This document shows, in pieces, positions 42,633 to 51,622 of a stretch of 64,000 bases of DNA (position 1 is its first letter; every line of letters begins with the position of its first letter). The DNA is from JANNVK01 sp031430435 (lineage in GTDB: Bacteria > Acidobacteriota > Blastocatellia > Pyrinomonadales > Pyrinomonadaceae). The notes under the pieces are model-generated. The model was not told where the DNA came from and ran no database searches. It worked only from the letters and a program-made list of their open reading frames with translations. The stretch covers positions 1 through 64,000 of the forward strand of contig JANPBM010000051.1 in the NCBI GenBank assembly GCA_031430435.1. The letters are read 5' to 3'. Made by a program: the position numbers and the translations under genes.

Positions 42633-45600
42633 TTACGGCAGACAAGGCGAACCAAACAACGTTTGCGACAATAACTGTGGTCTGGCAGGATTTGTGCTTA
42701 ACCAAAAGTTTTCAAACGTTACTTCTGCTTGCGGCATTTGTTTATTTGGACCGCAAACTATGCCTTGATAAACAACATTGTGATATTTTGTATAAGTCGC
42801 AAAATCCAAACTGCTGGCATTGGTTGAATCAGGTTGAGCAATATGACATGTCCGACACGACGTAGCCACAACATTTGAATACAAGTTTGCTTGCGCCGAA
42901 TAACCTGTCGGAACAAATGCTCCGTTTTGCGGAAGTCCGGCGGAATACCAACCGGTAACTAAATCCTGAATAGAATATCTCGGCGCCGAATATACGGCTT
43001 GATTATTCAGTTGTTGGAATTCGGCTTCCTGCGCGGCACGCGAATTGGTTGACGGATATAGAAAACTGTCCAGGTCAAATTCCCTGAAACTTGCTTCGAT
43101 TCCTTCGACATCCGTAATTGTCGGCGCCAGCGGATTACTCGGAAAATAATTTCCGCCGTGACACGTCAAACATAATTGCGGCATACCTTTCGGACCGTTT
43201 CCGTCCAAATCCGGACTGAGAAATAACGTTGAACCTGCAACTCCGCCGGAATAAGCAAGGAATTTTACAATTCTTGTGCTTCGTCCTTCAATAACTCTGT
43301 ATTCCATTGTTACAGTTGCTCCCGCAACCGATTTATTGGCAGGATTATTAAGGGCGTTTTGTGCCAAATCTGCGCTGGCAACTCCTCCGACAGCCGCATT
43401 TCCGTAATTTGAAACATAACATGCCACATCTCCGACGGTCGGAGTATCTTTGACACAGTGCATTTCACGTCCGAAATGCAAATCATTGTTGTTAAAATAC
43501 GCCGCCTCGTGTTGACCCGGAGCATCGCCGTTTGCATCAAAACCATTTTGAAGCCACCAATCGCCCAAAGTGTTTCTCAAGTTTTGCGGATCGATTGCGT
43601 CTATATAGGCTTGCGACGTAAAATCATCGCCGACACCTTTATAAGTTAAGAAATCGGGAAGAATTGTCGGCAAGACAATTTCTAATCTGATTTTTTGGTC
43701 GCACGACGAATAAGGATACGGCGGATTAAACGGCGTTGTCGTGGCGCCTGAATCAAACGGATTAGGCACCGTCAAACCTCCGATTTTAATTATCGCGTTT
43801 GTCAGTTCGTTGTTGTTGCTGTCAATAACTTTAACTGTGGTCGCAACGTGCTGGGGAACGTGATGAATCATCGTAAATTGGTCGTCCAAAGGTAAATCGA
43901 ATGTTTGGGTAAAACCCGCAAAATTAAATCTTGCCTTTAATCCGATCAAAGGATTATCGCTGTCAACTTGAATACAAGCCGGCGTGGTAAATTCTAAATC
44001 GGCATTTATGATAGAAATAACCGGCGGCATTTGCATTTGCCAAACATCGACCGATAATTGCGCAACCCCGACCGAAGCCCATGTTCCGACAATCGGATTA
44101 AACGACCAAGAAGTTATGGTTCGCGGAGCCGTTCTAATCATTGCAGGTTCGACGGGAAGTGTCAGCGTATTGGTTTTTGAGACTTTGGCGATGTCGTAAA
44201 AATCGCCTGCATCGTCTTTGACTTCGATAAAAACCGCCCCGAAAGACATTAAAACAGTTGGTCTTCCGGTTGCTGAAATTGCTCCGTTATCGCCCGGCAT
44301 TTCACCGTTGGCAATATCCAACGTAGCCATCGACAATTGCAATGGTCGAGTGGCAAGCGCTTTAGTTCTGCGGTTGACTAAATTGTTTGCCGTAATAACT
44401 AAAGTTGAACCTTTTCTCAGTCCTCGCGGCGTATCTCGCGCGGGTTCGATTAACTTGACACCTTTTAAAGGATCGATAGTTGTTGTAAAGGCTTTTCTGA
44501 GTTTCCAGACAAACCCGTTCTTTTGGCGGTCAAAAACACGGGAAACAGGAACATAACCGGCTTTGGAAATGTTCATCACATAACGCAAACTTTCGGTGAT
44601 GCCCAATTTAAATGCTCCGGTCGAAGTTGTCAGCACCGATTTTCCGTTGATCTCGACATTTGCCGATTTAAGCGGAGTATTTGCTTCATCGACCACCGTT
44701 CCCGAAAACACCGGCGAAACAGCGTTGTTGGCAAGCATATAAATCGAATTAAATGAAACTCCGCCTTTATTATCCGTGACGATTACATAAACTCGGAAAG
44801 CTCCGGGTTGCTTTGGCAACTGCCATTCAACCGTATTTTTATCGCTTTTTTCTAAAGTTCCGCCGTTTTGTTGAGCCATAAAATTATAGGTCAACGAATC
44901 TTTGTCTTTATCGGTTGCCAACGCTGCTAATTTGATTTTTTGACCTTCTCGGGCGTATTTTATTCCCGTGTTTCCGTCGTATGCAATTATTCCCGTAACT
45001 ACCGGATTATGATTGTTTATTTTCAGCAAATTAACCGAAATTCCTTGCAACGATGTGTTGTCTGCCCGAATTTTATTGACCGAAACAGACTCTCCGCAAC
45101 TTGCTTTTATCGAGATGTCTTTCTTGCCGAGATCGGTAATTGCAAAACCGCCGTCGGTATTTGTTTTAGTTGCCGGGCTGATTAAATTTCCTTCGTCATC
45201 CGAAACCTCGATCATTGTTTCCTGTGAAATTCCGAGATTTTTATTTTGATGTGTACAAGGCAAACCGTCCGCCATCACCACTCGTCCGACAATAACGCCT
45301 TTACTGACATCACCCGCCGCGCTTTTGGTAACAAGCGGCTTTAATTCTATCGGCGTAAAATACTTGTCGGGCGAATTTGCCGACAACTTTTCGGTATCGC
45401 ATTCGGCTAACCAACCTTTACTTTCCCAACAAACTGTAAATTCGCCGTCTTGAATCGGTTCATTGATTCGAAATCTGCCGTTTTCATCTGTTTTTGTTCG
45501 CCCGACTTCGGTATTGCTTTGCGCGTTTCGCAAAAACACATCAATTTCGGGAAGCATCGTATCTTCTCTCTTTTCGTTTGCAAAAGTCAGCGCAAAAATC

Positions 45601-45779
45601 GAGCCTGAGATACGAAAGCCGTTTTCTTTTTTAAATTCGGGTTTCTTATAAGAAATATCGGCTTTAGTTGTCGGTTGAAATTGGCTGAATAAAAACACTG
45701 CGGCTGCCAATATCCCGAAAAAAAGTACAAACATGCGGATTTTTTGATTTTTATTTATTTTTTGATTTTTACTTTTCAT
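42633..45779 (-). CDS. Large secreted CxxCH protein with carboxypeptidase-regulatory-like domains
   Basis: This 1048-residue protein has an N-terminal membrane/signal segment (M-F-V-L-F-F-G-I-L-A-A-A-V-F). Beta-sandwich carboxypeptidase-regulatory-like repeats follow, with an Ig-like D-K-D-K-D-S-L-T-Y region and a longer middle domain. The C-terminal part has two c-type heme motifs, C-L-T-C-H (870-874) and C-R-T-C-H (975-979), so it probably binds one or two hemes outside the cytoplasm. The nearby motif A-Y-S-G-G-V-A-G may belong to a cytochrome-like fold. ResB and CcsA, needed for heme attachment, are encoded at the right edge of the window. The redox partner is unknown. Confidence 0.82.
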   Translation of the reverse strand: MKSKNQKINKNQKIRMFVLFFGILAAAVFLFSQFQPTTKADISYKKPEFKKENGFRISGSIFALTFANEKREDTMLPEIDVFLRNAQSNTEVGRTKTDENGRFRINEPIQDGEFTVCWESKGWLAECDTEKLSANSPDKYFTPIELKPLVTKSAAGDVSKGVIVGRVVMADGLPCTHQNKNLGISQETMIEVSDDEGNLISPATKTNTDGGFAITDLGKKDISIKASCGESVSVNKIRADNTSLQGISVNLLKINNHNPVVTGIIAYDGNTGIKYAREGQKIKLAALATDKDKDSLTYNFMAQQNGGTLEKSDKNTVEWQLPKQPGAFRVYVIVTDNKGGVSFNSIYMLANNAVSPVFSGTVVDEANTPLKSANVEINGKSVLTTSTGAFKLGITESLRYVMNISKAGYVPVSRVFDRQKNGFVWKLRKAFTTTIDPLKGVKLIEPARDTPRGLRKGSTLVITANNLVNRRTKALATRPLQLSMATLDIANGEMPGDNGAISATGRPTVLMSFGAVFIEVKDDAGDFYDIAKVSKTNTLTLPVEPAMIRTAPRTITSWSFNPIVGTWASVGVAQLSVDVWQMQMPPVISIINADLEFTTPACIQVDSDNPLIGLKARFNFAGFTQTFDLPLDDQFTMIHHVPQHVATTVKVIDSNNNELTNAIIKIGGLTVPNPFDSGATTTPFNPPYPYSSCDQKIRLEIVLPTILPDFLTYKGVGDDFTSQAYIDAIDPQNLRNTLGDWWLQNGFDANGDAPGQHEAAYFNNNDLHFGREMHCVKDTPTVGDVACYVSNYGNAAVGGVASADLAQNALNNPANKSVAGATVTMEYRVIEGRSTRIVKFLAYSGGVAGSTLFLSPDLDGNGPKGMPQLCLTCHGGNYFPSNPLAPTITDVEGIEASFREFDLDSFLYPSTNSRAAQEAEFQQLNNQAVYSAPRYSIQDLVTGWYSAGLPQNGAFVPTGYSAQANLYSNVVATSCRTCHIAQPDSTNASSLDFATYTKYHNVVYQGIVCGPNKQMPQAEVTFENFWLSTNPARPQLLSQTLFGSPCLP

Positions 45780-46134
45780 AGTTCTCCACCAAATATGTCA
45801 GTTGACTGACAATTTAATTTTTTGCGTGTTGACACAAAAAAACCGGAACCACGAAGTTGTTTGGGAAGCGGTAAAGAGATGGAGTAAAAAAACTATTTAA
45901 ATGATAATTCAGCCGAATAACCTGAATTGTCTTTTTTTTTGAAGGAACTTTGTTCGGTCTTAAAAGACAACAGCAGGAAATAAGTTACTTGCCAATAACC
46001 TGAAATGAATTTTCAAATTTAAATTTACAATATCTGATTAGGGTTTGACGAAACAACCTCAATAAATATTACACGGAAGTATTATTTTCAGCCTAAGTAT
46101 GCTCTTATGTTTAAAATATAACAAGAAAAATGCA

Positions 46135-46374
46135 CGTTAATCAGTTAATACTCCAATAAAAAGTTTTTGATGTAATTATTTGCCAAAGAAAACGGAAACA
46201 ACTAAAAAATAGTTTGCAAAATGTACGACATGCTTCAGCTTGTCGATAAAACATCAGTTTGAATGCAGCTAAACAACGGCAACATACTGAAGTATGTTGT
46301 ACATTTGCTGAAAATTATTTTTCTAACTTTTTGTCGGGGCATTACGTTAATCAGTTAATAGCTCAATAAAAAGT
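46135..46374. repeat. 30-bp direct repeats bounding a palindrome-containing segment
   Basis: CGTTAATCAGTTAATA followed by CTCAATAAAAAGT-like sequence occurs at 46135-46164 and 46344-46374 with two differences. Between them lies a TTCAGCTTGTCG palindrome like those at 48119-48521, and a perfect-looking AACATACTG/AAGTATGTT hairpin. The arrangement suggests an inserted or excised small element. Confidence 0.5.
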
Positions 46375-46387
46375 CGGGAAAACCGGT

Positions 46388-46484
46388 TTCAGCCGCGAAT
46401 AAACGCAGATTAACGCAAATAAATCCGATAAACAAAGAAATATCAATAAAAATCTGCGTTTTTTCGCGTCCGTTCGCGGCTGAA
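46388..46484. repeat. Long hairpin with TTCAGCCGCGAA arms
   Basis: The outer arms 46388-46399 and 46473-46484 are perfect 12-bp complements. Inner segments with ACGCAGATT and AATCTGCGT pair as well. It looks like a dispersed non-coding hairpin repeat. Confidence 0.6.
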
Positions 46485-46679
46485 TTTGCCTTCTTTTTCG
46501 AGTAAAATTTTCAGTTGAGGCATTTTGTCGCCGGTTATTGTTGAGTTTTCCGATGGTTTGACACGTTTGAATAATTAAATTAAGAGATTTTGATTCATTA
46601 TTTATCGGTCGTAATTTATTATTACTCGCGAATGTTTGATTTTTTGCCGAAACCTCTGTGTTTTTTGTTGACTGTTTTA

Positions 46680-46865
46680 TTTTGTCCGTAAATTATTTTG
46701 CATTCTTTGCCGACAATCTAATTTTGTCCGTAAATTATTAAAAATACTTGCCGACATTTTGAATTTGTCCGTAAGTTTTTGAATATATTTGCGAACAATT
46801 TTATTTTGTCCGTCAATTATTTTGTATTCTCTCCCGACAGTTTGGTTTTGTCCGTAAATAATTAT
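46680..46865. repeat. Five tandem 41-42-bp repeats with TTTTGTCCG core
   Basis: Units start at 46680, 46722, 46763, 46804 and 46846 (the last partial). Each begins TTTTGTCCGTAAATTATT or a close variant, and each full unit ends with a CCGACA or CGAACA box, so TTGTC and its complement GACAA recur inside the unit. The spacing equals about four helical turns. The array ends about 155 bases before the gene at 47022. Confidence 0.85.
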
Positions 46866-47021
46866 TCGATGTTTTTAAGAAATTTTGTAAAATGTTGCGT
46901 TACTTGCAATTATTTGAAAAAAACATTGTCAAAAACAAATAATGTTTGTATATTATTCATCTGAATTACCGTAAAAGTTGAAAAAGTACTTTTACTATTT
47001 TTGATAATATGGAGCCGTTTT

Positions 47022-47630
47022 ATGCCAACATCAATTTTTCCGTCAAGTTTTCCCGAAGCTATGGTCTTTTTGGAAAATTTTGCCACGGTCGCTCAAACAA
47101 ACAAAGAGGAACTCGGTATAACCGATGAACAATTAACCGCGATTAAAACAATCAAGAACAAATATCAAAATGATTTAAACGCAAAACAGGCGGCTGATGA
47201 TATTCAGACGGCAAAAAATACTGTAATGCGTGAAACTCATAAAGATGCCAACAGTCTGGTCAGTTTTTACAACACAACTTTGAAAGCCACAAAGACAATT
47301 TCAAGAAGTTCTTTGCAGCAGTTAGGTTTAAATATAACAACTGAAAGTTCTTTTGCAACCTCGTCGGTTATGCCGACAAATGTGGTCGCCGAAGGTTTTT
47401 CCAACGGAATCAACAAGGTTAAATGGAAAAAAGGGTCGAATATTTCAGGCACGCAATACATTATTGAAGCAAAATCCGGCGAAGCAACCGTATTTTCGTA
47501 TGCGGGCGTAACCACCAAATCAACCTTTGAACATAAAGAACAAAAACCGGGCGTGCGAACGTTTTATCGGGTAAAAGCCCAACGCAACGATGAATCAAGT
47601 CCATACAGTAACGAGGCAGTTGTCTATTAA
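47022..47630 (+). CDS. Small protein with FN3-like C-terminal domain
   Basis: ATG 47022 has GGAG 7 bases upstream and is preferred to a start 7 codons earlier. The product has 202 residues and no signal peptide. The N-terminal 110 residues are helical (E-E-L-G-I-T-D-E-Q-L-T-A-I-K-T-I-K-N-K-Y). The C-terminal 90 look like a fibronectin-III or similar beta-sandwich (I-N-K-V-K-W-K-K-G, T-Q-Y-I-I-E-A-K-S-G, F-Y-R-V-K-A-Q-R-N). The gene stands alone between two repeat-rich regions. The role is unknown; it could be a structural or binding protein. Confidence 0.7.
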   Translation: MPTSIFPSSFPEAMVFLENFATVAQTNKEELGITDEQLTAIKTIKNKYQNDLNAKQAADDIQTAKNTVMRETHKDANSLVSFYNTTLKATKTISRSSLQQLGLNITTESSFATSSVMPTNVVAEGFSNGINKVKWKKGSNISGTQYIIEAKSGEATVFSYAGVTTKSTFEHKEQKPGVRTFYRVKAQRNDESSPYSNEAVVY

Positions 47631-47802
47631 CAGTTACCGATTGTTAATTGACAACAAATGTTTTTAAGAATTTGTGAGGTTATGACAATAAACGCAACAA
47701 TTATTTGCACAAAAATAAAAAAATAACCCGAAGCAGATTGTTTGAAACAAATTACAACTGAATATCAAAGAAAGAACAGGCAAATAGTTTGTTCTTTTTT
47801 TA

Positions 47803-48061
47803 CGTTCAGAGTACAAACTTCAGTTTGTTGACCGCAAGCGTAGCAAAGCGGTTAAACGTCGGCGTAAAAGTCGGTTTGGGTTTTTATTAAAAACTTTATA
47901 CTGAAATGTATTTTACAAAATAAATTTTGGACTCTAAACGTTTTAGTTTGATATTCTCAAAATAAAAGCGTTCAGAGTTCAAATTTCAGTTTGATATTCT
48001 TTGATAAAACTAAACTTGAGTTTAATCAAGCGTCGGCAAACTAAAGTTTGTACTCTGAACG
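47803..48061. mobile_element. MITE-like element, 259 bp with 25-bp terminal inverted repeats
   Basis: The arm at 47803-47827 (CGTTCAGAGTACAAACTTCA and the next five bases) matches the reverse complement of 48037-48061 at 24 of 25 positions. A third, related copy of the arm is internal near 47969. There is no coding capacity. The ends share the CTTCAG core seen in the neighbouring tandem repeats. Target duplication could not be established. Confidence 0.5.
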
Positions 48062-48118
48062 TTTTACTTTCGCTTTTATTTTTCCGCAAAACATCGCATA
48101 ATATCAAAAAATAAAGTC

Positions 48119-48573
48119 CGACACGCTTCAGCTTGTCGATTGTACCCGAAAGGAATTAGTTTGCGAAAGTACGACACGCTTCAGCTTGTCGATTACCTTT
48201 AGCTTGAAGGAAGTTAAGCACCGCAACAAACTAAAGTATGTTGTACTTTTTCGCAAACCAATTCCCGTTTGGTATACCTTTAGTTTGAATGTTGTTAGTA
48301 ACAGCAACAAACTGAAGTTTATTGGACACAAAGTCCGACACGCTTCAGCTTGTCGATTACTTTTAGTTTGATGGTTGTTAAAGGCAACAACAAACTGAAG
48401 TTTATTGGACATAAAGTCCGACACGCTTCAGCTTGTCGATTACCTTTAGTTTGATGGTTGTTAAAGGCAACAACAAACTGAAGTTTATTGGACACAAAGT
48501 ACGACACGCTTCAGCTTGTCGATTACCTTTAACTTGAATGTTGTTAAAGGCAACAACAAACTGAAGTTTGTTG
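48119..48573. repeat. 83-bp tandem repeats with CGACACGCTTCAGCTTGTCG palindromes
   Basis: Palindromes begin at 48119, 48172, 48336, 48419 and 48502. The last three are spaced exactly 83 bases, and 48172-48335 is two diverged units. Each unit also holds a second palindrome of type CAACAAACTGAAGTTTGTTG. Arms 48142-48171 and 48243-48273 form an imperfect inverted repeat around one unit. The array ends about 115 bases before the Roco gene. Confidence 0.85.
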
Positions 48574-48688
48574 TACCTTTTACAAAATAAATTTTAGACT
48601 CTGAACATTTTCCATTTTCAGTTTTCAATTTTCCGTTAAAAACCGCATAATATCCGCAAACAATTTAGTCAGCCGAATAAATAAAATT

Positions 48689-51079
48689 ATGAGTCTTTCC
48701 ACCGCCAAAGAAAAAATTGAAAAAGCAATAAGAGAAAACAGCAACCTGCTTACTCTCTATGATGAGCAATTAACCGATGCCCAATTAAAGATATTAATCC
48801 CCGATATTCTAAAAATAAAAAACTTAACTTTGCTTGATTTAAGGAACAATAATTTATTCGATGTTTCTTTTCTCTCAGAATTAAAAGGCTTAACTTCGCT
48901 TTATTTAAGTTCCAATAATTTATCCGACGTTTTTTTTCTCACAGAATTAAAAGACTTAGCTTCGCTTGATTTAAGGAACAATAATTTATCCGATGTTTCT
49001 TTTCTCACAGAATTAAAAGGCTTAACTTCGCTTTATTTAGGTGGCAATAATTTATCCGATGTTTCTTTTCTCACCGAATTAAAAGATTTAGCTTATCTTG
49101 ATTTAAGAAACAATCCTAATTTACCTTTTTCGGACGAAGTTTTAGAAGATTGGCAAAATGCCCCGAAGATTCTAAATTTTATTCGGGAATATTATGCTGA
49201 ACAAAATAAAGGAAACCTCAGAAAACTAAACGAAGCTAAACTTGTCGTCATCGGAGAAGCAAATGTCGGCAAAACTTGCGTGATAAATCGGTTGATCGAT
49301 AAAAAGTTTGTAAAAACAGATTCGACTCACGGCATACAAATCCGCAAATGGAAAGAAGTTAAGCTGGAAAACGGCGAAAAAGTGCAGATGAACGTTTGGG
49401 ATTTTGGCGGACAAGAGATTATGCACTCAACTCATCAATTCTTTTTTACGCGGCGGACAGTTTATATTCTGGTTATCAACGCCCGCGAGAACGAAGATAC
49501 AAATAAAACCGAAGAATGGCTGCAACGTATCCAAAACCTCAGCCAAAACTCGCCCGTTATTATTGTCGGCAACAAAATAGACGAAAATAATCGCGGCACA
49601 GACCAAACAAATCTCGGCTATTTTGATATTGAACGCAAAAAACTTAACGAAAAATTCCCGACTTTGCTGAAAGGTGTTTACGGCATAACTTCCGATGTTG
49701 AAAAGCTGCAATATAATTTTTTATTCGACAATTTTGAGACGGCAATCAAAAAAGAAATCCAAAATCTTGCCAACATTCACGATGAATTTCCTACAAATTG
49801 GTTCGAGGTAAAAGATAAACTCGAACTGATGAAGGAAAACAAAACTTCATACATCGAATACGGCGAATATATCGATTATTGTATCGAAGCCGGCATGGAC
49901 AATAATCAAAACCGCAAAACTTGGATCGAATTCTTGAACGACATCGGCGTTGCCCTGACGTATTCAAGCGATAAAGATTTGGGGAATTATTTAGCGGTTC
50001 TAAATCCCGAATGGATTACAAGCGGAGTTTATTCTTTGATTGATAATGATGAAATAAAAGAAAAATTTAAAGGCGTAATAAAACGCAAAGATGTCGGAAA
50101 ATACCTGAATGAAATTGATTATCCAATAAATACTCAAGAATTTATTGTAAAAATGATGAGTAAATTCAAACTTGTTTATGTAGAAAATGATGACAGACTT
50201 TATTTCCCGAACTTATTTCCCGTTGATGAGCCTGAAATTGGCATTTGGAACGATTGTCTGCATTTTCAATACGCATATAACATTTTAGAAAAATCAATTC
50301 TCGGTCGTTTTTTTGTTGAAATGTTTGATATTCGCTTTGAAGAAAGCTATTGGCGAAACGGAATTGTATTAAAACGCGGAGAAAATAAAGCGTTAATAAA
50401 AGCTGATGCTCAAGATAAAACAATTTCAATAAAAATTGACGGAAACACAAACACCAGACGTGAGTTTATTGCAGTAATTCGCCATAAATTTGATGAAATT
50501 CATAAGAAGTTTGACAATCTGAATTATAAAGAAAGATTAGGTCACCCGAAATATCCGAATATTTTAAGAGATTATGAAAGACTTCTTAAAATGGAGCGAA
50601 ATAATATCGAGCAGGAATTCGTTGAAGAACTGGAACTGAATCTAAACGTAAAAGATTGGCTTGATGGTTTTGAAAGTGAAGCGAACAGAAAAAATAATCA
50701 ATTTGAAAATCGGGTACTTTCACATCTTGAACAAATTATCACAAAGCAAGATGAATCAAATTTACTTTTAGAACAAAATATCAAAAAACTAGCCGAAGAA
50801 ATGCAAGATACAATTTTTGAAGTAATGATGATAATCGAAAAAAGTTTTGAAAGGCTTGATGCAAATGAGCAAGCAAGGTTTGAAAGCCTGAAAAATAAGC
50901 CGGATTTTGAATCAACTGTTACATTTGTTGTTCCTTTGCTAGATAAACTTGGAATCAAAATTGAGTCCAAAGCAAAATTAGAGACCGCGCTTCAAATGGT
51001 TAAAGACAAATACAATAAACTTCGCGGCAAAGAAACAAAAGAGCTATCGGAAGAAGACGAAACTAAACTTCTGTCATAA
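48689..51079 (+). CDS. Bacterial Roco protein (LRR-Roc-COR GTPase)
   Basis: This is a 796-residue protein. Residues 46-145 are about five leucine-rich repeats of 22 residues (L-x-x-L-x-L-x-x-N-N-L-S-D-V-S-F-L-x-E-L-K). The Roc Ras-like domain follows: G1 is G-E-A-N-V-G-K-T (189-196), G3 is D-F-G-G-Q-E (238-243) and G4 is N-K-I-D (295-298). The COR dimerisation domain then spans about 370-600. The C-terminal 170 residues are helical and probably coiled coil, with no kinase or TIR domain. Bacterial Roco proteins cycle between monomer and dimer on GTP binding, as shown for the Chlorobium protein related to human LRRK2. The LRR units are nearly identical at DNA level. The partner is unknown. Confidence 0.95.
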   Translation: MSLSTAKEKIEKAIRENSNLLTLYDEQLTDAQLKILIPDILKIKNLTLLDLRNNNLFDVSFLSELKGLTSLYLSSNNLSDVFFLTELKDLASLDLRNNNLSDVSFLTELKGLTSLYLGGNNLSDVSFLTELKDLAYLDLRNNPNLPFSDEVLEDWQNAPKILNFIREYYAEQNKGNLRKLNEAKLVVIGEANVGKTCVINRLIDKKFVKTDSTHGIQIRKWKEVKLENGEKVQMNVWDFGGQEIMHSTHQFFFTRRTVYILVINARENEDTNKTEEWLQRIQNLSQNSPVIIVGNKIDENNRGTDQTNLGYFDIERKKLNEKFPTLLKGVYGITSDVEKLQYNFLFDNFETAIKKEIQNLANIHDEFPTNWFEVKDKLELMKENKTSYIEYGEYIDYCIEAGMDNNQNRKTWIEFLNDIGVALTYSSDKDLGNYLAVLNPEWITSGVYSLIDNDEIKEKFKGVIKRKDVGKYLNEIDYPINTQEFIVKMMSKFKLVYVENDDRLYFPNLFPVDEPEIGIWNDCLHFQYAYNILEKSILGRFFVEMFDIRFEESYWRNGIVLKRGENKALIKADAQDKTISIKIDGNTNTRREFIAVIRHKFDEIHKKFDNLNYKERLGHPKYPNILRDYERLLKMERNNIEQEFVEELELNLNVKDWLDGFESEANRKNNQFENRVLSHLEQIITKQDESNLLLEQNIKKLAEEMQDTIFEVMMIIEKSFERLDANEQARFESLKNKPDFESTVTFVVPLLDKLGIKIESKAKLETALQMVKDKYNKLRGKETKELSEEDETKLLS

Positions 51080-51092
51080 ATATCATTGAAAA

Positions 51093-51127
51093 ACACGGCA
51101 ATCAAAAACATTTGCTGATTGCCGTGT
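51093..51127 (-). terminator. Hairpin terminator between the Roco gene and a convergent membrane gene
   Basis: A 12-bp stem, ACACGGCAATCA (51093-51104) with 51116-51127, has an 11-base loop. On the minus strand it is followed by TTTTT, so it ends the gene at 51161-51547; it may also act on the Roco transcript. Confidence 0.8.
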
Positions 51128-51160
51128 CGCAAGTATTGAAAACTTTTCTTCGGATAAAAA

Positions 51161-51547
51161 TCAATCTCGGTCAATAATAGAACGTGCAATCAGACCGATT
51201 CCGCCCGCAAACAAAATAAGCATAACCAGTGTATTAAAAAGACTTGTACTTTGAAAATAGATGTTAAGGTTCATTAAAATTCCGGCGATAATAATTACGC
51301 CGCCGACAAAAACAAGCAGCCAACCGATAATAGATTTGCCGTTAAAAAAGACAAATCCGATGCCGAAGATTAAAGGAATGAGCGATAAACCAAAAGTATT
51401 GTAACCGCCGAAATACCAATAACCGCTTGACACAACAACTCGGCTGACAAGCATATATGCGCCCGCCACAGCCATCGCCAATCCGATTAAAAACTGAAAA
51501 ACTCCGCCCGAAGTTCCGCCTGCGCCTTTAAAATTGTCCAAATCCAT
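51161..51547 (-). CDS. Four-helix membrane protein
   Basis: ATG 51547 has GAGGTGA upstream and is preferred over GTG 51556. The product has 128 residues: a short Gly-rich N-terminus (N-F-K-G-A-G-G-T-S-G-G), then four hydrophobic helices (about 16-35, 45-62, 65-85, 100-120) and an R-S-I-I-D-R-D tail. No family is recognised. It is a single gene with its own terminator. Confidence 0.65.
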   Translation of the reverse strand: MDLDNFKGAGGTSGGVFQFLIGLAMAVAGAYMLVSRVVVSSGYWYFGGYNTFGLSLIPLIFGIGFVFFNGKSIIGWLLVFVGGVIIIAGILMNLNIYFQSTSLFNTLVMLILFAGGIGLIARSIIDRD

Positions 51548-51622
51548 AACTTTCACCTCAGCATTAATAATATCATCGATAAAAACAAAATTTCTATCAA
51601 ACAGTTTACAAAAAACCGGAGA

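Larger units (their letters stand above)
45780..47021. other. 1.24-kb repeat-rich intergenic region
   Basis: No gene is apparent. It contains a 30-bp direct repeat (46135-46164 and 46344-46374), a copy of the CTTCAG-core palindrome at 46226-46245, a hairpin with 12-bp arms (46388-46399 and 46473-46484) and five tandem 42-bp units (46680-46865). Confidence 0.75.
47631..48688. other. 1.06-kb repeat-rich intergenic region upstream of the Roco gene
   Basis: No gene is apparent. It holds a MITE-like element (47803-48061) and the 83-bp tandem repeat array (48119-48573). A 28-base direct repeat with core TTTACAAAATAAATTTT occurs near 47913 and 48582. Open frames here are translations of the repeat itself. 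Confidence 0.75.

Noticed and set aside
42653..42760. Possible tRNA or small RNA near the end of the CxxCH gene
   Set aside because: No cloverleaf or GTTCGA-type T-arm could be drawn; it lies inside the coding sequence.
46680..46865. CRISPR array from 42-bp repeats
   Set aside because: Between repeat cores the sequence is also partly conserved, units number only five, and there are no cas genes.
48128..48507. Minus-strand open frames with repeated T-L-C-P-I-N-F-S-L-L
   Set aside because: They are translations of the 83-bp repeat array and share no other coding evidence.
48119..48573. CRISPR-like spaced repeats before the Roco gene
   Set aside because: The whole 83-bp unit is conserved, so there are no unique spacers, and no cas gene is in the window.
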